NCBI GenBank assembly: GCA_022824865.1
Contig: JAJDZD010000050.1
Coordinates: forward strand, 1 to 57,888
DNA from: Chloroflexota bacterium
GTDB taxonomy: Bacteria; Chloroflexota; UBA11872
DNA length: 57,888 nt
Direction of reading: 5' to 3'
A program made the translations under genes and the position numbers. This document shows positions 19,206 to 27,241 of this stretch, piece after piece. The notes beneath the pieces are model-generated. The model searched no databases, was not told the DNA's origin, and worked only from the letters and a program-made list of their open reading frames with translations. How positions within the stretch are numbered: position 1 is the first letter of the stretch; each line of letters opens with the position of its first letter.

Positions 19206-20392
19206 CAGTCGATCCGCGTCACAACCGCCAGCGTGAACGCCGCCGCGCCGCTGCTGCGGTAGTTCCAGAAGAAGACTTGGATGGCCTCAACATCGGGCGG
19301 CAATCGCAGCAACCGCGCTTGACGCCACCAGCCGTCCGGCAGACCGCCCTGCAGACCGAAGACCGCGATGTCGGACCCTTCGGGCGCGCGCAGATATAGC
19401 CCAAAGTGCGGCTGGCCGCTTCCCACCCAGACCTCGCTGGCGAGCAGGTAGCAGGCGCCGGCTGCCGCCGGAATCCACTCGCTGCGGAGACGGGATGTCA
19501 GCGCCGGTCCGTCCAGGTTGTCCATGACCAGGGCGGAAACCGGCTGGCCGTCCAAGTCGGCGAACCCGAGGTACACATCACCTGATGGGGCGTCGTCGTG
19601 CGCTGGCGGCTGTGGATGCGCGGCGTAGCCCACCGGCAGGCTTGTGCTGGTGGCGCCCCAAGTGAAGGCGCCGTTGGGCGCCAGGTTGCGCAAGCGGCGC
19701 GATTCCATTTCGCTGGGACGACCGGCGGAATCCAGCCAGCCCAATTCCGCGCGAACCGACCCGCCCGCGGCAACGTCGTTACGCGAAAGCCGGACCTGCG
19801 TCAGGCGGCGTCCGTCGCCGCAGGTGTCGCGACGTGGATCGACCGGAAGCTCGATGTTCGCCAGCGCGGGACCGTAGGGAGGGTCGGCTACGTCCTGCAA
19901 AAGCTCGTACAGGAGCCGCAGGGCAGCCTCCGGCGCATTGACACCGGCTCGTGCGACTGACTCGCGAATGAGCGCCAGCGCGCGCTTCGAGTCACCAGTC
20001 CTCCGAGCCAGGATCGCTTCGAGGTGCAGAAGGACACTCGACGTGCTGGCAGCCCCGCGCGGCGTGCCACCGAGGGAGCGAAGCGCGGCCAACTCGTCGG
20101 CTGCGGCGTCGAAGTCGCCCCGAACGAGGGCTTGTGACAGCCGGAAATTGCCTGCGGCGTCGCTGGCTGGGTCGGTAGCTGCAGCGGCCTCGAAGGCGGA
20201 ACTGCCCAATTGGTCCGACCCATGCAGCAGGGCCAAGTTCCCCACGTTGACGAACAGCGCGGATAGCCCACAGCGAGCCGAGAAACCGAGGACTACTCCA
20301 CCGAGAATCAGGACCACGGCCAGCACATATCGGCGTCGAATCCGAGTCCAGCGCGACTCCACGGCGCCGAGCGGCAACTGTCTCTCAGGCAC
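19202..20392 (-). CDS. Unknown membrane-anchored protein of the polysaccharide locus
   Basis: 396 residues from a GTG (20390-20392) that overlaps the upstream Wzz/kinase stop by 8 nt. One N-terminal membrane helix (YVLAVVLILGGVVLGFS) follows a basic stretch and points the rest outside. The middle part is helical with alanine-rich repeats resembling tetratricopeptide-like units (about residues 50-160, e.g. LSQALVRGDFDAAADELAAL). The C-terminal half is a beta-rich domain with LPVGYAAHPQPPAH and a final VEAIQVFFWNYRSSG segment that resembles a carbohydrate-binding jelly roll. No family is recognised. The position between a co-polymerase/kinase and a glycosyltransferase suggests a role in assembly, export or chain-length control of the polymer. 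Confidence 0.8.
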   Translation of the reverse strand: MPERQLPLGAVESRWTRIRRRYVLAVVLILGGVVLGFSARCGLSALFVNVGNLALLHGSDQLGSSAFEAAAATDPASDAAGNFRLSQALVRGDFDAAADELAALRSLGGTPRGAASTSSVLLHLEAILARRTGDSKRALALIRESVARAGVNAPEAALRLLYELLQDVADPPYGPALANIELPVDPRRDTCGDGRRLTQVRLSRNDVAAGGSVRAELGWLDSAGRPSEMESRRLRNLAPNGAFTWGATSTSLPVGYAAHPQPPAHDDAPSGDVYLGFADLDGQPVSALVMDNLDGPALTSRLRSEWIPAAAGACYLLASEVWVGSGQPHFGLYLRAPEGSDIAVFGLQGGLPDGWWRQARLLRLPPDVEAIQVFFWNYRSSGAAAFTLAVVTRIDW

Positions 20393-21767
20393 GCTTCGAC
20401 GGATCCACGGAGGTGGATTCGGTCGAATCCGGGGCGCGTCCCCCGTACGCGTAGTCGCCGTAGTACTCCGCGGTGACCCGTGGCCGCGCCGCATTAATCA
20501 CCGCGCCCAGGAGCACGACGTCGGTCTTAAGCAGCGCGTCCCGCGCCCGCAGCAGCGATCGGGGGCGCGTGACCCCGGACTGGATGACCAGTAACCCGGC
20601 CCCGCCAGTGGCCGCCAGGATGACCGGGTCCGACACGCCGAGCACGGGCGGACTGTCGATGATGACGATGTCCGCCAGTTCGCCAAGCTCGTCCAGCACT
20701 TCGCGCATCCGCGCCGAGGCCAGCAATTCGGCGGCGTTGGGCGGCGACGCACCGGCGGCAACGAGCGAGACGTTAGGGAACGCGGTGGATCGAAACGCGT
20801 CGCGCGCTGCCGCTTCCCGATTCACCAGGCGACTGGTCAGGCCGCGCGTATTGCGCTGGTCAAACAGCGTGTGCAGGTGCGGCCGCCGCAGATCGGCGTC
20901 CACCAGCACCACGCGGCGGCCCGACTGCCCAAAGACGACGGCCAGGTTGGCAGCTGTTGTCGACTTGCCCTCGCCCTGGCCGGCGCTTGTCACCAACAGG
21001 CGGGTGGGGTGCGGAAGGCCCCACAGGTCAATGCTGGTGCGAATCTTGCGATAGGCCTCCGCCGCGGAGGGCGCGAGGTTTCGCGCGCTCGGGGTACCGA
21101 TCTCGTCACTATTCAAGACACCGACGACACCGAGCGGGGCCAATCCCAGCGCTTCCACGTCGTCGGGCGACTTGACGGTGTCGTCCCGGTACTCCATTGC
21201 GGCCGCGATAGCCCCCGCAGCCAGCAGGCCGGCCAGTGCGCCAAGCACGGCGTTGACCATCGGGCGCGGAGCAATTGGGACGGTGGGTTGCGTCGCGGGC
21301 TGCGCGATGCGGAGTACCTGCTCCGCACGCCCCGGCGGCAGGAACGGTTGCTGCTGTTCGATAAAGACGCGCGCCACAGCGTTGGCCAGGTCGCGGGAGA
21401 ACTCCGGGTCCGGCGTCTCGGCCCGGATCTCCAGCAACTGGGTCTGAGCAATGGCGATGCCGCTGAGCAACTCGTTCACGTCGTCGAGACCGACGGCCAG
21501 CTGGAGTTCGTCGGCAACCTGCTCCAGCACCACCCGCTGCGTGGCCATGCGGGCGTAGGTTTTGACGAGTTGCTGGCTCAGGAGCGCGTCGCTGTAGGTC
21601 ACCGTGCCGGGCGCAGCCGACTGGTTGACGACGATGGTTGCGGTGGCGCGATAGGTCGGGTTGACCAGCTTTGAGACGCCCCAGGCGGCGGAACCGCCGG
21701 CGGCCAGGCCGAGCAACAGCACCCACCACCAGCGCACGATGACGGCCGACAGCCAGCGGGGCTCCAC
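20385..21767 (-). CDS. Polysaccharide co-polymerase/tyrosine autokinase (Wzz domain fused to BY-kinase)
   Basis: 460 residues from a GTG with an AAAGG ribosome site; the frame is open to 21881 without family similarity. An N-terminal Wzz chain-length domain has a first membrane helix (WWWVLLLGLAAGGSAAWGV), an extracellular helical part and a second helix (MVNAVLGALAGLLAAGAIAAAM). The cytoplasmic BY-kinase follows: Walker A SAGQGEGKSTTAANLA, Walker A' VVLVDADLRRPH and Walker B DIVIIDSPP. The C-terminus has a tyrosine cluster (AEYYGDYAYGG) suited to autophosphorylation. A single-chain Wzc layout is typical of Gram-negative-type systems, though it also occurs elsewhere. It probably sets chain length and couples polymerisation to export. 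First gene of the minus-strand unit. Confidence 0.93.
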   Translation of the reverse strand: MEPRWLSAVIVRWWWVLLLGLAAGGSAAWGVSKLVNPTYRATATIVVNQSAAPGTVTYSDALLSQQLVKTYARMATQRVVLEQVADELQLAVGLDDVNELLSGIAIAQTQLLEIRAETPDPEFSRDLANAVARVFIEQQQPFLPPGRAEQVLRIAQPATQPTVPIAPRPMVNAVLGALAGLLAAGAIAAAMEYRDDTVKSPDDVEALGLAPLGVVGVLNSDEIGTPSARNLAPSAAEAYRKIRTSIDLWGLPHPTRLLVTSAGQGEGKSTTAANLAVVFGQSGRRVVLVDADLRRPHLHTLFDQRNTRGLTSRLVNREAAARDAFRSTAFPNVSLVAAGASPPNAAELLASARMREVLDELGELADIVIIDSPPVLGVSDPVILAATGGAGLLVIQSGVTRPRSLLRARDALLKTDVVLLGAVINAARPRVTAEYYGDYAYGGRAPDSTESTSVDPSKRA

Positions 21768-22024
21768 ACCACAACCTTTCGGGAAGAGCTGCGCTCCGCC
21801 CGTCAGCTGCGGCTCGTGGTGAACGTACGGTTGCGGCCGGACGGCCCGTGGGCACGCATCCAGCCGGCGGACAGGATACAAAGGCCATGTTCAGCGTCGT
21901 GCGGCTGCGCCGGTCGGGATCGGCCCTAAGAGCAGGTGAGAGCCGCCGCCGCTTGACGCATGGCGTCGGCGCCGACTACACCATGAGCGACAGTGCGCCT
22001 GCGGACGAGGAAAGGGAGATCAAC

Positions 22025-22447
22025 ATGACGCTCTGGACCGGCGACCTGAACTACGTGGCCGTGGTGGTGGCGGCTCTGATTCCCATGGCGCTCGGCATGT
22101 GGTGGTACGCACCCAAGTTCGGCCTGGGCGACATCTGGCTTGGGCTGGTCGGCATGACGCAGGAGGAGATCGCCGAGAGCGGCGGATCGGGGCCCGCGAT
22201 GGGGCTGACGCTGATCGGCGCGCTGGTGCAGTCCTACGTGCTGGCCTTGCTGGTCAAGATGACCGGCGCGGCCGGGTTTGGCGAAGGCGTGATCCTTGGC
22301 ATCTGGCTACTGGTCGGGATCGTGGCTACCACCAGCCTGGGCGTGTACGTGTTTGCCGGGCGCGGACTGCGCCTGTGGGCCTTCAACAACGCCTATCACC
22401 TCGTCGGCATCCTGCTGATGGCGGGTCTACTTGCCGCCTGGGCGTAG
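22025..22447 (+). CDS. DUF1761-like small membrane protein
   Basis: 140 residues with four predicted membrane helices: N-terminal LNYVAVVVAALIPMALGMWWY, then a polar segment, GLTLIGALVQSYVLALLV, VILGIWLLVGIVATTSLGVYVF, and a C-terminal HLVGILLMAGLLAAW. The WWYxxxFG segment near residue 27 and the NNAYHL near residue 121 are typical of the DUF1761 family. Function is unknown. The ATG at 22025 has a clear ribosome site (AAAGGGAG) 7 nt upstream, which favours it over longer in-frame starts. It is divergent from the Wzz/kinase gene and appears to stand alone. Confidence 0.8.
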   Translation: MTLWTGDLNYVAVVVAALIPMALGMWWYAPKFGLGDIWLGLVGMTQEEIAESGGSGPAMGLTLIGALVQSYVLALLVKMTGAAGFGEGVILGIWLLVGIVATTSLGVYVFAGRGLRLWAFNNAYHLVGILLMAGLLAAWA

Positions 22448-22537
22448 GGGCCTCACGGTCGGCAGGCAAATCGCCCCCGGTTTCGGCGGCAGCTGAACAC
22501 GACTACCGTTGGTCGCCGGACGAATAGCAGCGCGCCA

Positions 22538-23431
22538 ATGACGAACCGCCTCAGTTCCGCTCGTGACACAGCGCTCTACGGCGCGGCGCTGCTGGCGACC
22601 GGTCTGGTGGCGCTGATTCCCGCCGGACTGGTCGACGCCCTGGCCGCCCGGCTTGGCCGCGTGGTTTACCGACGCGCGGGTTCCCGCGCCGACCGGCTGC
22701 GCGCGAACCTGCGCGTGGTGGTCGGGTCCGACGCGCCGGACTCGCGGATCGAATCGCTGGCCGAAGGCGTGTACGCCGCCTACGGGCAGTACCAGGCGGA
22801 GTTCTTCACCATGCACTGGCCGGATCTCTGGGGGCGGCGACGGCGGTTGGTTGTTGACGAGACGACGCTGCGGCAGGCCAAGGGACAGGGAAACGGCGTG
22901 GTGCTCTTTGGCATTCACGCGGGCAACTGGGACCTGGCGGCCTCGGAGTGCGCCCGCCGCTACGGCGCCTTTCACAGCGCGGGCGAATCGGTGGAGCCGG
23001 CGTGGCTGGGTCTGCTAACGAATCGGGTCAGGCGCGGGGCGGGCACGCGCCTCTACGATCCGATGAACGCAGCCCGTCCGTTGCTACGAGCTCTGCGCAA
23101 CGGCGACATCATTGGGCTCGTTGCCGACCGGCCAGTAGCAGGGCCAGGTGTGGACGTGGAGCTGTGCGGCCGGACGGCTCACCTGCCCGTGGGTCCAGTG
23201 TGGCTGGCCTTGCGCAACGGCGCGCCCATGCTCCCAACCGCTATCGAACGGCAGCCCGACGGCACGGTCTTTGTCGAGTTCCTGGATCAGGTCGAACTTT
23301 CGGACCTCAAGCCCAACGCCGAAGGCATCGCCGTGGGTGTCCAGCGCATGGCCGACGCGTTGACAGTCCTGATCCGACGCGCGTACCCGAGTTGGTTCGC
23401 GCTCCAGGAAGTCTGGACGGACGAGGGGTAG
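22538..23431 (+). CDS. LpxL/HtrB-family lipid acyltransferase
   Basis: 297 residues of the lysophospholipid acyltransferase superfamily, LpxL/WaaM type (also the family of mycobacterial PIM acyltransferases). An N-terminal hydrophobic segment (LATGLVALIPAGLVDALAARLG) anchors it in the membrane. The catalytic H-x4-D motif is seen as IHAGNWD. Later conserved parts are GDIIGLVADRPVAGPGVDVEL and AHLPVGPVWLALRNGAPMLPTAI. The enzyme moves an acyl chain to a glycolipid or lipid A-like acceptor at the inner face of the membrane. Closeness to the polysaccharide locus hints at a lipid anchor for surface glycans. The start has no strong ribosome site. Confidence 0.9.
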   Translation: MTNRLSSARDTALYGAALLATGLVALIPAGLVDALAARLGRVVYRRAGSRADRLRANLRVVVGSDAPDSRIESLAEGVYAAYGQYQAEFFTMHWPDLWGRRRRLVVDETTLRQAKGQGNGVVLFGIHAGNWDLAASECARRYGAFHSAGESVEPAWLGLLTNRVRRGAGTRLYDPMNAARPLLRALRNGDIIGLVADRPVAGPGVDVELCGRTAHLPVGPVWLALRNGAPMLPTAIERQPDGTVFVEFLDQVELSDLKPNAEGIAVGVQRMADALTVLIRRAYPSWFALQEVWTDEG

Positions 23432-23525
23432 CGGTTAGCCATCCGTCGGCCGCCGCGTGAGCCCCTTCACCTGCACGGGCCCCAGTGCGACAGCTTTAGG
23501 GTATGGTTGAAACATAACCAGCCAC

Positions 23526-23554
23526 CGCGCGCAGAAGAAAAAACCGTGCGCGCG
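23526..23554 (+). promoter_or_regulatory. GC hairpin with A-rich loop in the RNA helicase 5' leader
   Basis: CGCGCGCA (23526-23533) and TGCGCGCG (23547-23554) make a perfect 8-bp stem around a 13-nt purine-rich loop, 65 nt upstream of the proposed helicase start. An 18-codon reading frame (GTG 23546 to TGA 23602) also lies in this leader and could be a leader peptide. Leader structures on RNA helicase genes often have regulatory roles, for example in cold response; that role here is inference. Confidence 0.4.
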
Positions 23555-23619
23555 AACATCGGAAACTGCGCGCCTATCGCCATGTTGAGCTTGCGTGCCT
23601 GATCCAGGGAGCACTTCCC

Positions 23620-24963
23620 ATCGCTAGTTTCATTGACCTCGGAGTTCGCCAAGACCTTGCCGACGACCTCGCCGACCAATCCATAACCGATCCCACCCCC
23701 ATCCAAGCCGCCTGTATCCCCCTTCTGCTGAACGGTCATGACGTCGTGGGCCAGGCCCGCACCGGATCGGGCAAGACGCTGGCCTACGTGCTGCCGTTGC
23801 TGGAACGCATCGACGCCGACCGCCGCGAGCAGCAGGCTCTCGTCCTTGGACCCACCCGCGAACTGGTGGAGCAGATTGCCTCCGTGACCGAACCGCTGGC
23901 CGAGCGGCTCGGCGCGCGCGTGGTTCGAATCCTGGGCGGCGTCAGCTACGGCCCGCAGCGCAAGGCGCTGGACGCCGGCGCGCAGATCGTGGTGGCCACG
24001 CCCGGCCGCGCGCTTGACCTGATTGAGAGCGGCAGCCTTCGCACCCAGTCCATCGGCGTCGTCGTGCTGGACGAAGCCGACCTTATGTTCGACATCGGCA
24101 TGGCGCCGCAGGTGGAAGCCATCCTGCGCCACACACCGGCGGACCGGCAGACCTCGCTGTTCTCGGCCACGGTGCCCGAGTGGGTGCGGCGAATCACCGA
24201 GCGACAGCTGAGCGATCCCAGGTGGATCGAACTTGACACCGAACCCGAGGATCGGCCCGACATCGATCACGAGGTCTGGATCGTGCCGGAGGTCGAGCGC
24301 CTCGCCGCCGTCCAGCACATCCTGGACGAGACGCGCGGTACGCCGACGATCGTTTTCGGGCGCACGCGGCACCAGGTGTCGCGGTTGGGCGCGCGGCTGA
24401 AGGACCTGGGCATGCGCGTCGACTCGATCCAGGGCGCCATGGCGCAGCAGGCGCGCAGCCGCGTGATCGAGCGCCTGCGCAGTTCACGTATCGACGTGCT
24501 TGTCGCCACCAACGTGGCCGCCCGCGGACTGGACATTGCCGGCCTGGGCCAGGTGATCAACTACGACGTACCCGAAGACCCGAATCTCTTCACCCACCGC
24601 ACCGGCCGTACCGGCCGCATGGGCGGCCTGGGTCGCTCAATCACGCTGGTCAGCGGCGCAGACCTGGGAGCGCTCAACGCCATCGAACGAATCCTGGGCG
24701 GCAAGCTGGTCAGGCGCACCTGGCGAGACATTCAAGGCGAGAACGGCGCAACCAACGGTCAGACAGCGCGCGACCTGGCCGCCGCCGCGAAGGTCGGCGC
24801 GGGTGGACTCAAGGTGCTGCCCGGCGAGAGCCTGAGCGCCAATCGTCGAGCCAGCCGACCGCCGACAGACGCCGAGCGGACTCCATCGGCGAACGGTGAG
24901 TCGGAGAGGCCGCGTCGCCGCAGCCGGCGTCGCCGCCGACGTGCGGTGGCTAATACCCCGTAG
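23620..24963 (+). CDS. DEAD-box ATP-dependent RNA helicase, apparent ATC start
   Basis: 447 residues if translation begins at ATC 23620. All motifs are present: Q motif (SITDPTPIQAACIP), motif I ARTGSGKT, Ia PTRELVEQ, Ib TPGR, II VLDEADLMFD, III SAT, and HRTGRTGR at the end of domain 2. The basic tail (PRRRSRRRRRR) probably contacts RNA. No ATG, GTG or TTG occurs in frame between an upstream stop (23515) and 23746, which is already inside the core. ATC at 23620 is followed by ASFIDLGVRQDL, a normal family start, and lies 8 nt after a perfect AGGGAG site. It unwinds structured RNA in ribosome assembly or RNA decay. A sequencing error (ATG read as ATC) is the main alternative. Confidence 0.9.
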   Translation: MASFIDLGVRQDLADDLADQSITDPTPIQAACIPLLLNGHDVVGQARTGSGKTLAYVLPLLERIDADRREQQALVLGPTRELVEQIASVTEPLAERLGARVVRILGGVSYGPQRKALDAGAQIVVATPGRALDLIESGSLRTQSIGVVVLDEADLMFDIGMAPQVEAILRHTPADRQTSLFSATVPEWVRRITERQLSDPRWIELDTEPEDRPDIDHEVWIVPEVERLAAVQHILDETRGTPTIVFGRTRHQVSRLGARLKDLGMRVDSIQGAMAQQARSRVIERLRSSRIDVLVATNVAARGLDIAGLGQVINYDVPEDPNLFTHRTGRTGRMGGLGRSITLVSGADLGALNAIERILGGKLVRRTWRDIQGENGATNGQTARDLAAAAKVGAGGLKVLPGESLSANRRASRPPTDAERTPSANGESERPRRRSRRRRRRAVANTP

Positions 24964-25039
24964 GACGACGCCTGCCGTAACTGTCGGCGGATTCTCACAA
25001 CCTACAATCCGGCCTCACCGCCAAGCTTGAGATCTCGCT

Positions 25040-26209
25040 ATGTCTGACACTCTTCGCGTCGGCCTGATCGCCGAACCGGCCGGCTGGCACCTTGACGGCC
25101 TGATCAACGTTTGCGCCGAGCATCCCGAAGTCGGCGAAGTCGCGGTTGCCGACGTCACCGGCCAGGTTGCCGGCGTCTTTCGGCCCATCACAGGGTCCTC
25201 GCCCGATCCCCACTGGCAGGCCCGCAGCCATGAACCCGGCTCAGGCCCGCCGCCCGGATGGACCAAGTACGGGCGCGAGGTCAATACCGCGGCCATCCTG
25301 GAGGACAAGCTGGTCGCCAGCTTTACCGACCATCGCCGGTTGCTGGATGAATACAAGCCGGACGCGGTGCTGGTCACCATGGAACCGCGCAAGATGCCGC
25401 CGGTGCTGATCGACTGCCTGGAAGCCGGCGTGCATGTCTTCCATGAGAAGCCGGCCTGCGGACGCATCGAGGACTACCGCCGGGTGGTCGAGGCGGCGCA
25501 TCGCTCATCGGCCCACCTATGCGTCGCCTTCAACATGCGTGGTCTGGCCGCCGTTCGCGAGGCTCGGCAGGTCGTGCAGAGCGGCGCGCTGGGGCGGCTG
25601 TTCGGCATGCAGGTGCACTACGCGGCCGAGCATCCGCGCACCTGGCTGTGGGAAGAACTGGCCGACGGCTGGATGTATGACCGCGACCGCGGCGGCGGGC
25701 ACCTGATCTTCCTTGGCTGCCACTACCTGGACCTGATGCGCTACATCACCGGCGCCAATGTTCGGCAGGTGGCCGGTTTCGCCGACAACGTGGGCGGCGA
25801 ACCTATCAACGCCGAAGACGCCTATGCCATCAGCCTGCGGTTCGACAACGGCATGGTCGGCACCTTCACCGGCGGCTTCATGACGCCCTCCAGCCAGAAA
25901 CACGACGGCCTGCAGATCTGGGGCAGCCGCGGCTGGCTGCGCTTCAACCCCGAGTCCGACGACGGCTTCGAGTGGTTCACGCGCGAAGGCACCGGCGTCA
26001 CCGCCCCCGAACGCCGCCTCAGCTTCACTGACACCGGCGTGAGCGGCGGGTTCGACCAGTTCAAGCACGAGTTCTTCCAGGCCTGCCTGGGCAACGGCGA
26101 ACCACCCATCAGCGCCGACGACGGCCTCTGGATGCACGAAACCGCCTGGGCGGCCCGAAGGGCTTCCGATACGGGGCAGACTCAGGCGGTTAGCCTGGGA
26201 GGGGTATAA
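25040..26209 (+). CDS. Gfo/Idh/MocA-family oxidoreductase
   Basis: 389 residues. The N-terminal Rossmann domain starts LRVGLIAEPAGWH, in which the usual GxGxxG is not intact. It continues to the characteristic VFHEKPAC (family EKP motif, residues ~135-142), whose Lys takes part in catalysis. The C-terminal alpha/beta domain holds GGGHLIFLGCHYLDLMRYITG with the conserved G-x3-D-x3-H pattern (here CHYLDL). These enzymes oxidise or reduce sugars and cyclitols with NAD(P). The diverged N-terminal glycine motif leaves cofactor binding uncertain. It is probably a single gene, with solo higA beginning 34 nt downstream. Confidence 0.87.
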   Translation: MSDTLRVGLIAEPAGWHLDGLINVCAEHPEVGEVAVADVTGQVAGVFRPITGSSPDPHWQARSHEPGSGPPPGWTKYGREVNTAAILEDKLVASFTDHRRLLDEYKPDAVLVTMEPRKMPPVLIDCLEAGVHVFHEKPACGRIEDYRRVVEAAHRSSAHLCVAFNMRGLAAVREARQVVQSGALGRLFGMQVHYAAEHPRTWLWEELADGWMYDRDRGGGHLIFLGCHYLDLMRYITGANVRQVAGFADNVGGEPINAEDAYAISLRFDNGMVGTFTGGFMTPSSQKHDGLQIWGSRGWLRFNPESDDGFEWFTREGTGVTAPERRLSFTDTGVSGGFDQFKHEFFQACLGNGEPPISADDGLWMHETAWAARRASDTGQTQAVSLGGV

Positions 26210-26243
26210 CTCGGGCGCATCCGCGGCCGCGGGGGAGCACGAC

Positions 26244-26582
26244 GTGAACAAGGCAAAGGGACCAACTGGCTCGCTGGCGGGTCGCCGACCGTCCAGGATG
26301 GCGCCCATCCACCCCGGCGAGATCCTGAACGAGGAGTTTCTGCGTCCGCTCAGGCTCAGCCAGTATCGGCTGGCCAAGGCCATTGGCGTCGATCCACGCC
26401 GGATTCACGCGATCGTGCACGGCCAGCGAGCGATCACGGCTGAGACGGCGTTGCTGCTCGCGCGTTACTTCGGCAACTCGGCTGCGTTCTGGATGGGGCT
26501 CCAGACTCAGTACGACCTTGAAACCGCCGAAGACCGATTGGGCCACAGGTTGGATCAGGTGACGGCGTACGCGAGCGGATAG
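26244..26582 (+). CDS. HigA-family antitoxin without a toxin partner
   Basis: 112 residues. After a basic N-terminus (KAKGPTGSLAGRRPSR) it follows the HigA pattern: MAPIHPGEILNEEFLRPLRLSQYRLAKAIGV, HTH recognition helix region PRRIHAIVHGQRAIT, then TALLLARYFGNSAAFWMGLQTQYDL. The GTG start has a strong ribosome site (GGGGGAG, 6 nt spacing). A shorter ATG start (MAPIHPG) is possible. HigA proteins neutralise HigB and repress their operon. Here no higB precedes it: the upstream gene is the Gfo/Idh enzyme. It is convergent with the mazE-like gene 83 nt away. It may be a relic, a free-standing regulator, or an antidote to another toxin. Confidence 0.85.
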   Translation: MNKAKGPTGSLAGRRPSRMAPIHPGEILNEEFLRPLRLSQYRLAKAIGVDPRRIHAIVHGQRAITAETALLLARYFGNSAAFWMGLQTQYDLETAEDRLGHRLDQVTAYASG

Positions 26583-26665
26583 GTTCTCGCGTCCCGTCGT
26601 TCAGATTGATCAGTACACGCCAGAGGGGTCGGCCGGACGGAGGCTCCGCAATGTCCGGGGTTCGC

Positions 26666-26917
26666 TCACTCCCAGCCCCAGGCATCCTCTTCGAAGTCTG
26701 TGGGCGGAGCTCCATCAAGTAATCGATCGTCGCCTCGAGTTCGCAATCGAGCCGCCGCATCAGCCCAGCCGGCCCGCGGCGGTGACCCGCCTTCGATCAG
26801 AATCCCCGACGTGACGACCCGCAACTGAACCTCGTCTCCGAGCTGCGCCTTTTCGATGAACGGCTCTGGGATGAGAACGCCTCGCGCCTCTCCGATCCGT
26901 ACGATCCTCGTCCTCAT
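26666..26917 (-). CDS. AbrB/MazE-family antitoxin, third gene after higBA
   Basis: 83 residues. N-terminal ~45 form a swapped-hairpin AbrB DNA-binding domain (MRTRIVRIGEARGVLIPEPFIEKAQL), then a charged acidic tail ending DFEEDAWGWE, the kind of C-terminus by which MazE-type antitoxins occupy MazF. It starts 18 nt after the higA stop on the same strand, so it is likely co-transcribed as higB-higA-mazE. No MazF/PemK toxin follows: only 83 nt separate its stop from the convergent solo higA. It could be a remnant of a lost MazEF, or a third regulatory component of the higBA unit. Confidence 0.8.
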   Translation of the reverse strand: MRTRIVRIGEARGVLIPEPFIEKAQLGDEVQLRVVTSGILIEGGSPPRAGWADAAARLRTRGDDRLLDGAPPTDFEEDAWGWE

Positions 26918-26935
26918 TGACAGGTGGCCAAGCGG

Positions 26936-27241
26936 TCAGGCGGGCTGGTAGCGCCGGACGCTGATTTCGCTGGCTCGGGCGCGCATCTGCGCGGCGTCGT
27001 ACCACGCCTGCATTTGCAACAGCAGGTCCATACGCACGTCAAATGCCTTCTCGATGCGCAGCGCCATTTCCGGCGAGAGCGAGGCGCGTCCGTTCAGCAG
27101 GTCCGAGAGCGTCGCCCGCCGCACGCCAAGAATCTCGGCCGCCTTCGTCACGCTGAGTCCCAACTCCTCGATGACTTCCGTTCGCACGAAGTCGCCGGGA
27201 TGCGCAGGGGTCATGTTTATGGTGAGACCTTCGCTAGTCAT
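26936..27241 (-). CDS. higA: HigA antitoxin (partner of the adjacent HigB)
   Basis: 101 residues with an XRE helix-turn-helix: AHPGDFVRTEVIEELGLSVTKAAEILGVRRATLSDLLNGRASLSPEMALRIEKAF, then WYDAAQMRARA. It should bind HigB and repress the operon through the palindrome at 27541-27559. The ATG overlaps the higB stop by one base (TGATG), giving coupled translation. The order toxin first, antitoxin second, is the normal higBA order. This is a distinct protein from the solo HigA at 26244. Confidence 0.9.
   Translation of the reverse strand: MTSEGLTINMTPAHPGDFVRTEVIEELGLSVTKAAEILGVRRATLSDLLNGRASLSPEMALRIEKAFDVRMDLLLQMQAWYDAAQMRARASEISVRRYQPA

Noticed and set aside
25003..25008. TACAAT before the Gfo/Idh gene as a promoter
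   Set aside because: The -35 position does not resemble TTGACA at any normal spacing.
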